Positions 1 to 7,437 of a DNA stretch of 45,718 bases are shown here, one piece after another (positions within the stretch are counted from its first letter, which is position 1; every line of letters begins with the position of its first letter). The position numbers and the translations under genes are program-made. The notes under the pieces were generated by a model. It searched no databases. It saw only the letters and a list, made by a program, of their open reading frames with translations, and was not told the origin of the DNA. Source of the stretch: Ramlibacter aquaticus (lineage in GTDB: Bacteria; Pseudomonadota; Gammaproteobacteria; Burkholderiales; Burkholderiaceae_C); the NCBI RefSeq assembly GCF_015159745.1, contig NZ_JADDOJ010000029.1, positions 1-45,718 of the forward strand, read 5' to 3'.

Positions 1-137
1 CTCGTCCTCAGTGCATGCGGCGCCGCCGGGCTCGTGCTGGCCAGGGGCTCGCTGCCGCCCCCACCGCCACCGCCGCACGCGCTTAGAACGAGGGCCGCGA
101 GCGCGGCCACGAGGGGAAGCCTGGGGTGTGAAACCAT
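1..137 (-). CDS. Lipoprotein, N-terminal part (runs off left edge)
   Basis: The gene reads leftwards and leaves the window after about 45 codons. It starts at ATG 137 behind a good ribosome binding site (GAAGGAG). The N-terminus has a short basic region (MVSHPRLP), a hydrophobic stretch and the lipobox LSAC, followed by a run of seven glycines and a Ser/Pro/Ala-rich linker. This is the standard plan of an outer-membrane-directed lipoprotein, in which the Cys is lipidated and the Gly run is a spacer. No functional domain is visible in the part present, so its role is unknown. The structured RNA at about 215-385 lies upstream on the same strand and could be a separate gene or its leader. Confidence 0.6.
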   Translation of the reverse strand, partial: MVSHPRLPLVAALAALVLSACGGGGGGGSEPLASTSPAAPHALRT

Positions 138-174
138 GGGTTCGTCTCCTTCGAAATCTCGAAGAGACATGCTG

Positions 175-213
175 AGCCAACCCCTGGCTCGGCAGTTTTC
201 GAAACTGCCGCGC
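175..213. other. Two tandem hairpins downstream of the structured RNA
   Basis: GAGCCA-ACCCC-TGGCTC is followed by GGCAGTTT-TCG-AAACTGCC; both stems are perfect and they almost abut. Neither is followed by a T-run on either strand, so they are not classical terminators. They could be processing or anti-termination structures between the structured RNA and the lipoprotein gene. Confidence 0.4.
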
Positions 214-214
214 T

Positions 215-385
215 TTGATGTAGGACGCCGCCGCAGGGGACGTAGGGTAAGCCCCGCAAGACAGTTGGCTGCCGGCAGACCATGGCGATGCCTTCTGTGT
301 AAGGCTCGGGCCGGCTCACGCAACCCGAGGCACCCCGGCCGCAATCTGGGGGGGTTCTCGAGGCGCGAGTTCCTACCGGAGTGCG
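215..385 (-). ncRNA. ssrS: Structured RNA, candidate 6S RNA (ssrS)
   Basis: On the minus strand GTAGGA (376-371) and CGCGCC (367-362) pair with TCCTAC (225-220) and GGCgGCG just before it. This closes a long stem around about 150 nt. Inside are blocks that, from memory, match E. coli 6S RNA in order: GGTTG.GTGAGC, CCGAG.AGCCTTA, and a GGCTTAC block followed by CCTGCGGCGGC. The length, single closed stem and these blocks suit 6S RNA, which binds sigma-70 RNA polymerase holoenzyme. The ends are approximate. The alternative is a cis-regulatory leader of the lipoprotein gene whose ATG is at 137; two further small hairpins lie between the two. Confidence 0.5.
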
Positions 386-435
386 CCCGTCGCTGAGCGC
401 GCTTCACAGCCGACTGGAGCAACTCGTGGCAGGCT

Positions 436-462
436 AGTGCAGTGCAGTGCAGTGCAGTGCAG
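436..462. repeat. AGTGC pentanucleotide tandem repeat
   Basis: Five perfect copies of AGTGC lie head to tail, plus two bases. They sit about 50-60 bp upstream of the 5' end of the structured RNA (minus strand), in its likely promoter region. A 5-bp unit can gain or lose copies by slippage, which could change promoter spacing. Confidence 0.8.
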
Positions 463-611
463 GCGAGTGGAATTGCGGCCGTCTGGGGTACGTGGAGGCG
501 CGTCAGCCAAGACGTAAGAGCCGCGCGATCCCTCGCAGCTGTGAATTCATCATCAGCTGACTCGGCGCACGAACGCCCCTACAGCGCCGTGTTGGCCGAA
601 ACGGGTTTCCT

Positions 612-1907
612 TCAGGCCGGCCGCTGCATGCGGCAGGTGGTGGGCATCTCGGCCTGCGCCGGGCTCAGCACCTTGACCACGCGGAAGCCGTAGCCCGAGC
701 CCTCGACGTCGAACTTCACCCCCGGCGCGCCATGGCGGTCCATCAGGCCCACCACCAGCGGCTGCTGGAACTGGTGGTCGGACGCGCGCATGGTGCCTGT
801 CTGGCCGGTCATGCTGACCTGCGCATGCTCCAGTTGGCGCGCCACGGCCACCGCCTCGGTGCCGCCCGCGGCGTCGATGGCCTGGGCCAGCGCCTCCACC
901 ATCAGCTGCATGCGCAGGTGCACGTAGTCGTCGGCGGGGTTGGGATAGCGGCGGTGGAAGGCCACGTAGAAGCTCTCGCTCGCGGCGCCCGGCATGTTGG
1001 GCAGCCAGTCGGCCACGGCCAGCACCTTGCCCACGCCGGCGTCGCCGATGGCGGCAGGCGCGCCCAGCGCGTTGCCGTAGAAGGTGTAGAACTTGCCCTC
1101 GAAGCCGGCCTCGCGCGCGGCCTTCACCAGCAGGGTGAGGTCGCTGCTGAAGTTGCCGGTGATGACGGCTTGCGCGCCGCTGGCCTTGATCTTGGCCGCG
1201 TAGGGCGCGAAGTCCTTGATGCGCAGCAGTGGGTGCAGCTCGTCGCCCACGATTCGCACGTCGGGGCGCTGGGCCGCCAGCTGGCGGCGTGCCTCGCGCA
1301 GCACGCCCTGGCCGAAGCTGTAGTCCTGCCCGATGAGGTAGGCCGAGGTCACGGCGCGGTCGTCCCGCAGCAGCGACATCAGCGCCGCCATGCGCATGTC
1401 GGCGTGCGCGTCGAAGCGGAAGTGCCAGAAGCTGCACTTCTCGTTGGTGAGCACCGGGTCCACCGCCGAATAGTTGAGGAACAGCACGCGGCGCTGCGGC
1501 TCGCGGGCGTTGTGCTTCTCCACGGCCTCGATCAGCGCGGCCGCCACGGCCGAGGAGTTGCCCTGCAGGATGAAGCGCGCGCCATCGTCGATGGCCGAGC
1601 GCATGGCCGACAGCGCCTCCTCGATCTGGCCCTTGCTGTCGTAGCGGATGAGCTCCAGCGGCTTGCGGCCTTCGGCGGTCTTCACGCCGCCACGCTGGTT
1701 CACGCGCTCCACCGCCCACACCAGGTTGCGGAACACCGCCTCGCCGCCGTTCGCATTGCCGCCGGACAGGCCCTCGACCAGGGCCAGCTTCACGCTGCGG
1801 CCGGCGGCCTGCGGGGCGGTCTGCGCAAACGCGAAGGCAGGAAGAGATAGCGCTGCGGCCAGGGATTTCAAGGCCGCGCGACGCGGAATCTTTTGAAATG
1901 GTGACAT
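612..1907 (-). CDS. Periplasmic substrate-binding protein, branched-chain amino acid ABC type
   Basis: This 431-residue protein has a twin-arginine-like signal (PRRAALKSLAAAL, cleavage near AFA-QT). It then shows the type-I periplasmic binding fold of the LivJ/LivK (Peripla_BP_6) family: an opening KLALVEGLSGG, a middle YLIGQDYSFGQG and AVITGNFSSDLTLLVKAAREAGF. Such proteins bind small ligands such as amino acids, amides or aromatic acids in the periplasm and deliver them to an ABC permease. No permease or ATPase gene is adjacent, so the ligand cannot be told. It appears to be an ordinary chromosomal gene outside the resistance island. The long antisense reading frame over it is a GC-rich shadow. 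Confidence 0.85.
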   Translation of the reverse strand: MSPFQKIPRRAALKSLAAALSLPAFAFAQTAPQAAGRSVKLALVEGLSGGNANGGEAVFRNLVWAVERVNQRGGVKTAEGRKPLELIRYDSKGQIEEALSAMRSAIDDGARFILQGNSSAVAAALIEAVEKHNAREPQRRVLFLNYSAVDPVLTNEKCSFWHFRFDAHADMRMAALMSLLRDDRAVTSAYLIGQDYSFGQGVLREARRQLAAQRPDVRIVGDELHPLLRIKDFAPYAAKIKASGAQAVITGNFSSDLTLLVKAAREAGFEGKFYTFYGNALGAPAAIGDAGVGKVLAVADWLPNMPGAASESFYVAFHRRYPNPADDYVHLRMQLMVEALAQAIDAAGGTEAVAVARQLEHAQVSMTGQTGTMRASDHQFQQPLVVGLMDRHGAPGVKFDVEGSGYGFRVVKVLSPAQAEMPTTCRMQRPA

Positions 1908-2370
1908 GGAATCGTGTTCTATCTAAAGTCTATCGCCGCGAACTTGGCCGCACGGCGACACACACTGTGCGCGGCGCGAAGTGTAGAGCAGCGACGGCCT
2001 GCGTATCAAAGACTCGGCCCATATCGGCGACCAGCTCGCACACGCCGAGCCCCCAGTCGCCGCGCGCAGCTTTGCCAAGAGATGAGTCCAGCGTTTCTGC
2101 TGGGCAACGCAGTCGTGCAGTAAAACCCAGCACTGATATGGTGGAGGATGGGCCTTCACTAAGGGGCCCTAACTGCCACGCACTCTCACCATCGTCTGCT
2201 CGTCTTAGTCGGAGTTGTCGATCACTCCTCCGTCTCCGCTCAATTCAAGAGCAGGTCAGTGTCTACACGCGAAGCTCACAATGGTCATTCGATAGGCAGC
2301 CAGCGCTACTGGATATGGACTTCTCCCCCAACAGTAAGGTTCTGATCACTGATGTTGGCGTTTGAGGTGA
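1908..2370. other. Intergenic region without a recognisable gene
   Basis: About 460 bp between the binding-protein gene and the IS110 relic. Several short reading frames exist on both strands, but none has a plausible start context or a recognisable domain. It probably includes the promoter of the binding-protein gene and insertion debris from the IS. Confidence 0.5.
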
Positions 2371-2635
2371 GCGCCTGCCAGACAGGCGGTACGGGGTCAC
2401 GAACTTGGGCACCTGCAGATGAACCATCTGGCCATGCGCCTGGAACAGTCGCGCCCAGTGGTGGGCGCCGGAGCAGGCTTCCATGCCGATCAGACACGGC
2501 GGCAGGGAGGCCGCCAGTTTGAGCAATTTGCCACGCGCAACGCTCGGGCGCACAGCACCGGCTTCCTGTTACATCCACCCCATGCAGAGCGAACACGTTC
2601 TTGGCGAGATCGATTCCCAGCGTAAAAATAGTCAT
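2371..2635 (-). pseudogene. IS110-family transposase fragment
   Basis: Starting at ATG 2635 the translation reads MTIFTLGIDLAKNVFALHGVD, the conserved N-terminus of IS110-family (DEDD) transposases. The reading frame then shifts. The homology continues in another frame with RPSVARGKLLKLAASLPP, IGMEACSGAHHWAR and VPKFVTPYRLSGRR. It stops there, at roughly the first quarter of a normal transposase of about 340 residues. The catalytic second half is missing. This is a dead remnant with both a frameshift and a 3' truncation, and it marks an old insertion beside the methyltransferase and integrase genes. Confidence 0.85.
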
Positions 2636-2757
2636 GGACATCCCCTTTCGAGCGAATTGATGAGCTGTGGCACTTCCCATCGCGGCAGTTCGTTGTCGGT
2701 CGCCACAATGCGGCTAGCCCGGGACGGGGAAGTCCCTTTCATTCGTTAGGTCGTACA

Positions 2758-3444
2758 GTGTTTCGTGGAACCGGCCCTGGAGCCCAGAGCGATGACGGAT
2801 GCTCAGTTGAGCTTTACCGGCTGCTTCCATACTTGGGCGAGTTGGATGCGATCCGAGAATTTGCTTGGCCTGGGTCCACTGTCCTCGAACTGGGCGCCGG
2901 GACAGGGCGTCTCACTCGTGTCTTGCTTGATTGGGGAACGATTCCGACAGCAGTCGATTCGTCCAACGAAATGCTGGCACACATCCCAGCAGGCGTAGAC
3001 AGAATCTGCAGCACCATCGAGGTACTCGATCTGAGCAGGACATTCGACACTGTGCTGCTTGCGTCTTGTCTGATCAATCATCCAGAAAAGCGAGTTCGTC
3101 AGTCTTTCATTCAGTGCGCTGCTCGACACCTGCGCAGAGGCGGACGCCTGATTCTTGAGCGACACGATCCTCAGTGGCTGCTGAATGCGATCCCAGGCAG
3201 AGCCGCCGCCGCGGGCCCAGCTGTCATCTTCGTCGAACACGTGGCGAGAACTGGAGGATGCATCTCTATGCGCCTGCACTATGAGACTCAGGCCCACAGT
3301 TGGACCCAAGAGTTTTTGGTAGCCGCCTTAGGAGAGCAGGAGATCGAGCGCGAGCTTGCTCAATTAGGGTTTACTGATGTATCGTGGCATGGACCCACGC
3401 GCAGATTGGCAGTGGCGCTTTGGGAGAATAAGGACGCAAACTAA
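2758..3444 (+). CDS. SAM-dependent methyltransferase, class I
   Basis: This 228-residue protein has a Rossmann-type methyltransferase core. Motif I is VLELGAGTG (residues 42-50), the acidic residue at the end of strand 2 is in TAVDSS (D67), and a later HLRRGGRLILER matches the strand-5 region. These bind S-adenosylmethionine; the substrate is not predictable. The start used is GTG 2758; no strong ribosome binding site is visible. The gene lies alone between an IS110 relic and the integrase and looks less GC-rich than its neighbours, which suggests recent acquisition. Confidence 0.75.
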   Translation: MFRGTGPGAQSDDGCSVELYRLLPYLGELDAIREFAWPGSTVLELGAGTGRLTRVLLDWGTIPTAVDSSNEMLAHIPAGVDRICSTIEVLDLSRTFDTVLLASCLINHPEKRVRQSFIQCAARHLRRGGRLILERHDPQWLLNAIPGRAAAAGPAVIFVEHVARTGGCISMRLHYETQAHSWTQEFLVAALGEQEIERELAQLGFTDVSWHGPTRRLAVALWENKDAN

Positions 3445-3627
3445 CGGGTTGTTCGACACGGGCGCGCAAGTATTTCTATCTCTGCGCTGCTCGTGGAATA
3501 GGCCCGCCGGTCAAATCTAACTACAAGGGCTTCCCCAGCTGTCAAGCCAATAGCTCTCCCTGCCTGTGTCGGCATGGTGAACTCGAACGGCTCATGCGAT
3601 CAGTGCAGCTGCGAAACGATGGCCAAC

Positions 3628-5304
3628 CTAGTTCCGTCGCCCGAATGCTGCTGCAAACTGATTGGCGCGTTTGCGGTCCTCGCCGTGCAGGTAGGTTGTG
3701 GTCGTCGAGATCGAGGCGTGCCGCAGGTTGTCGCGCACCGCGGTGAGGTCGGCGCCGGCGGCCAAGGCGTGTGTGGCGTGGGTGTGCCGAAGCCAGTGCG
3801 GCGTGGCCGTGCGCAGCTTCTCGGCTACGGCCGGCACTTCCACGATGTCCGCCGCCGTCTTGAAGAACTTCTTGGTGATCGCCCGCAGCCGGGTTCCCGT
3901 GATGGCACCACCGTCTTCCCCGAGGCTGGCCAGCAGGGGCGTGTCCGGATGCCAGGAGGCACGAAGCACTGGAAGCCCCCGCTCCATCAGGTAGCGTTCA
4001 ACCGCCTGCATCGCCAGGGGCGGCACGGCCACCCTGCCCTTCTTGTCGCCCTTGCCCGTCACATGCAGCCAGAGGTCGCCCTGCGCATCCGTTTGGAAGG
4101 CGCGCAGCTTCAGGCCCACGAACTCGGCGGCTCGCAGGCCCGTGGCCTGACCAAAATCCAGAAGGAAGCGCATACGCTGCGCGGCCTTGTCGCTCCAGCC
4201 AGGGTGCCATTCGAGCTGGTCGGCAATCTGCCGCACCAAGGTCCACTCCCCTTCCGTGAAGGATCGCCCTGCGTCCAGCGACTTTGTCTTGTCAGACCCC
4301 CGCACCTTCATTCCCGAGAACGGGTTGGCCAGCACGTAGCGCTGGTCCATGAGCCACCTGAATAGGGCGCCCAGCACCGACAGGCTGTAGCGGATGGAGT
4401 TTGCCGATAGCGGCCCGGTGAAGGGGCGCCATTCTGAGGACGTTCGCGGACGGGGCTTTCCCACCCAGCGCCCCTGCGGTGACGGGTTGCGCTGGAACGC
4501 TCGGTAGGCTGTCGCGTCTTCAGTATTGAGGGAGGACAGAGGCTTTCCCCGCTCAAACACCGCCCACAGGATGAGGCGTTCGGCCTCCTTGCGGTAGGCC
4601 CGGCGCGTCGCCTCGGCTTCGTGCAGATTCAGCCAGGCGTGCACAGCCTCCAGGTCGTTGGTGGCTTCCAGGAGGCACTGCTGCGCCGGCGCCCGGTACC
4701 GGCCCTGGGATCCATCGAGCTCGTGGGCGGGCTTTTGCCGCTCAAGCGGCACGATGTCACCCTGCTCGTCACGGGCAATCAGGGCGCGGGCCCGCTCGGT
4801 CAGCTCGGGATTGGCGGCAAAAAACCGCTCCACTTCTCGCGCCGAGGCTTCGCCCAGGCCGGGGATTGCCACCCACCACTGTCGCCGGCGCGGCGTTCGC
4901 ACGGTGAGGTCGGCCAGGGTGCGGATCTTGTGGGCCTGCAGCACCTTCGCGATGCGGGCTGGAAACCAGCGATCCACCGCGTCCCCGATCAGCGGCGCAG
5001 GGAGGGGCAGCGCTCGAAGCTCGTTCAGGGCGCCTTGCAGCCGCGGCGCCACGCTTTTACGCCGGGCTGCCTGGCATTCGAAGACAGCGGCGAGGTCTTC
5101 GCGGTGGCGAATTCTTGCGTACTGCGCGAGATCGCGGCGCAGTTGGCCGAGCACGCCGCGGGCCGTGCGCCCCGGCTCGAGCCGCCTGGGCAGGTACTGC
5201 TCGACGCACTGCCGGCTGGGCAGCCCCTGGTGCCAGGCGCGCAATGCCGCGGCCACGCTCTCGTCGAAGAGGCCGCCCGCTGCCTGTTGTCCCTTGCTGT
5301 CCAC
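3628..5304 (-). CDS. Tyrosine recombinase/integrase with long N-terminal extension
   Basis: The protein has about 558 residues. The C-terminal half carries the tyrosine recombinase active site. Counting from the upstream TTG, these are R392 (ATGLRAAE), K419 (HVTGKGDKK), H504 and R507 (HWLR), H530 (LRHAS) and nucleophile Y539 (TTYLH). Residues about 225-325 are the SAM-like core-binding domain. The first 200 residues are an extra region with a helix-hairpin-helix-like stretch (IPGLGEASAREVERFF), as in DUF3701-type integrases of Burkholderiales. GTG 5304 is preferred over TTG 5307 because AGGAGG is then properly spaced. It could have mobilised the island to its right; its attachment site is not identified. 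Confidence 0.88.
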   Translation of the reverse strand: MDSKGQQAAGGLFDESVAAALRAWHQGLPSRQCVEQYLPRRLEPGRTARGVLGQLRRDLAQYARIRHREDLAAVFECQAARRKSVAPRLQGALNELRALPLPAPLIGDAVDRWFPARIAKVLQAHKIRTLADLTVRTPRRRQWWVAIPGLGEASAREVERFFAANPELTERARALIARDEQGDIVPLERQKPAHELDGSQGRYRAPAQQCLLEATNDLEAVHAWLNLHEAEATRRAYRKEAERLILWAVFERGKPLSSLNTEDATAYRAFQRNPSPQGRWVGKPRPRTSSEWRPFTGPLSANSIRYSLSVLGALFRWLMDQRYVLANPFSGMKVRGSDKTKSLDAGRSFTEGEWTLVRQIADQLEWHPGWSDKAAQRMRFLLDFGQATGLRAAEFVGLKLRAFQTDAQGDLWLHVTGKGDKKGRVAVPPLAMQAVERYLMERGLPVLRASWHPDTPLLASLGEDGGAITGTRLRAITKKFFKTAADIVEVPAVAEKLRTATPHWLRHTHATHALAAGADLTAVRDNLRHASISTTTTYLHGEDRKRANQFAAAFGRRN

Positions 5305-5365
5305 CAACGCCTCCTGCCCTGCTACTTTTCGGCCAGGTCAGTTTAGCACTGGCGTCAGGGTGTTA

Positions 5366-5383
5366 CGATAAGAATAGTTATCG
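5366..5383. other. Inverted repeat upstream of the integrase
   Basis: CGATAA-GAATAG-TTATCG is a perfect 6-bp inverted repeat with a 6-bp spacer, about 60 bp upstream of the integrase start. The geometry suits an operator for the integrase promoter or a core site for strand exchange. Nothing in the sequence decides between them. Confidence 0.35.
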
Positions 5384-5875
5384 ATATAGGCCGGGTTTCT
5401 GATGAAGGAAAGTTGGCCACGGTGCTGGCCACGCCTCAGCGAATCTCGCCCGAACGTCGCCAGTGGTTGGATCGCGCGCTTCTGGGCATTGCTCCGACCG
5501 GCGTCCCAGTGGGCCAGTCACGCGCGGCCTAGTCAGTGCGAACGAAAAACCGTACGACGCGGTGCTCGCGCAGCAGCCCTGCGGTCTTGCGTGCGCGGTG
5601 GCTGACTGCAGCCATCTTGGCCATCCCCACGGTTCTAACACTGCGAGCACGCGGTGCCGCCCCTCCTTTGGCTACGAGCCGGCTACCTTGCCAGGCGCCA
5701 ATCGGAAAGATGGCCGGTCTCTCAACTGGTTCCGAGGCCATCCGCGAGCACGCCGGTTCGAAGGATGTTCCCCCGCGGCCGCGCCAGGCAGACCTGCAGC
5801 AGGTGCTATCGGTCATGCGCTCTTACATGAAATAGCGCCTCGGGCGCATGATGGCCCCTCGTGCGAGGTGAAGGA
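5384..5875. other. Intergenic region without a secure gene
   Basis: About 490 bp between the integrase promoter and the DMT transporter. A short frame from TTG 5413 to the stop near 5532 encodes KLATVLATPQRISPERRQWL plus about 20 further residues. It might be a remnant or small protein, but I recognise no family. Other frames look like noise. Confidence 0.4.
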
Positions 5876-6932
5876 ATGATGGGAAGTTTGCAGCGCTGGC
5901 CGGCGCTTCGTGGTGGCTTGCTGGCCGTGGTGGCGGCGGCGCTTTTCGGTATCAGCACCCCGCTCGTGCAGCGGTCCGGCAGCGGCGTCGGCCCCTTCAC
6001 GACGGCCGCCCTGCTCTATGCCGGTGCTGCTCTGCTGGGGGCGGCGCTGCGCCGCGACGCCGAACGAGAGGCAAAGGTGCGAGCCGGCGATCTGCCGCGA
6101 CTTGTTGCCATGGCGGCTTTCGGCGCGGTCGTCGGCCCTGTCGCCCTGGCCTGGGGCCTGCAACACACCAGCGGCACCAGCGCGTCCCTGATGCTTGCCC
6201 TGGAGGCTCTCTTCACCGCCGTCCTGGCGCATTTCCTGTACCGGGAGTCCATGGACGGACGGGTCTGGTTCGCCATGCTTTTGCTGCTCACCGGTGGCGT
6301 GCTCCTGGTCGTGGACCCGGAGCACTGCAGGGCGCGCGCAGTTCATGGGGCTGCTGGCCGTTCTCGGCGCCACGGCAGCCTGGGGCATCGACAACACGCT
6401 CTCGCGAAGCGTCGCGGAACGGGACCCGGCGCAGGTGGTACTTGTGAAGGCATCGCTTGGGGCGCCGGCGGCGCTTCTCCTTGGTTGGATGCGAGGTGAA
6501 TTCCTGCCTGGATGGGTGCAGGCCGCGGCCTTGCTGGCGATCGGCGCCACTGGCTATGGCCTGAGCCTGCGCATGTACCTGCTCGCACAGCGCGCATTCG
6601 GCGCAGCCCGCACGGGATCCGTGTTCGCCTTCGCTCCGTTCATTGGCGCCGCCGTGGCCGTCGGGCTCGGGGATCGTGGTCTGAGCTGGGGGATGGCCGC
6701 AGGCGGGCTGTTCATGCTCGCCGGCGTGGTAGTCCACCTCTACGAGCGCCACGAACACGAGCACTAGCACGATTTGACGGAGCACGAGCACGCGCACCGG
6801 CATGACGATGGGCACCACAAGCACGTCCACGATCCCGCGCCGGAAGGTGAACACAGCCACTTGCACCAGCACCAGCCGCAGCTGCACCGCCATCCCCACG
6901 TGCCGGACGCGCATCACACGCATCGGCATTAG
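5876..6932 (+). pseudogene. EamA/DMT-family transporter with His-rich tail, broken by frameshift and amber stop
   Basis: The first frame (from ATG 5876, GAAGGA just upstream) encodes five or so membrane helices of an EamA drug/metabolite transporter up to LLVVDPE. The second EamA half (QFMGLLAVLGATAAWGIDNTL onwards) continues in the +1 frame. One extra base near 6325-6335 explains the break. The second frame ends at TAG 6765-6767 right after HEHEH. Reading on in the same frame gives 54 more residues with about 20 His, up to TAG 6930-6932, as in relatives that carry long cytosolic His-rich tails. So two independent lesions exist. The sequence suggests a metal-linked permease that is no longer functional, unless the frameshift is a sequencing error. 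Confidence 0.75.
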
Positions 6933-7077
6933 GTCCGGTGCGGGCTTCCTGCTCCTTGGCGCCAACCCATTTCAGCCATCACACGATGCAACGCGGGGCG
7001 CAGGTGCGTTCATTTTCATGTTCTTCGCCGGCTTCACATCCGTATGGCGAAGTCTCTTGCGGTCCGCACAACGCGTC

Positions 7078-7437
7078 CTAGTCCTCGCGCCGCACCAGCC
7101 CGTCGCGGCATTCCCCGACGTTCACCAATACTCGTTCTCCCGGCCGCAGCTCCATCACGCTCGATGGAAGCTGCGTCAGGTGACGTCGCCGCCTGCCCGA
7201 CTGCCGGTACGACACGACCACCACCCGGTCTGCGCCGAGCCCCGCGAGGTCGGCTTTGCGCAGGCAAGTCCAGAAACGCGGATCGGGCACCTCGCCTGCG
7301 CGCATGACTGAAACGACCTCTCCGCGGCGCCAGCCATCGCGAAACGGGTATGCACCCTCCGGCTCGAAGGCGCACCCGACCAGGAGCGAGCACGCGACAC
7401 CGGCGAACGCAGCATGATGAGCGACGCCCATGGTCAT
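7078..7437 (-). CDS. Small predicted lipoprotein
   Basis: This 119-residue protein has a hydrophobic N-terminus ending in the lipobox LLVGC (Cys 22), so it is probably lipidated and periplasmic. The mature part contains GEVVSVMRAGEVPDP, a basic RRRRH patch and GERVLVNVGEC; I recognise no family. Its ATG overlaps the stop of the upstream P1B-4 ATPase by ATGA, so it is translationally coupled and probably the last gene of the long minus-strand metal operon. A periplasmic role accompanying metal export is inferred from context only. Met 3 (7431) is an alternative start. Confidence 0.65.
   Translation of the reverse strand: MTMGVAHHAAFAGVACSLLVGCAFEPEGAYPFRDGWRRGEVVSVMRAGEVPDPRFWTCLRKADLAGLGADRVVVVSYRQSGRRRRHLTQLPSSVMELRPGERVLVNVGECRDGLVRRED

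Noticed and set aside
1..137. Possible frameshift in the lipoprotein signal peptide
   Set aside because: Recounting the CCCC run showed that ATG 137 and the lipobox LSAC are in one frame, so the gene start is intact.
732..1850. 372-codon plus-strand reading frame over the periplasmic binding-protein gene
   Set aside because: It is the antisense of a well-supported gene and encodes His/Arg/Val-rich sequence without a domain; typical high-GC shadow.
5529..5835. Overlapping short reading frames on both strands between the integrase and the DMT transporter
   Set aside because: No ribosome binding sites, no domains and mutually overlapping frames; treated as noise.
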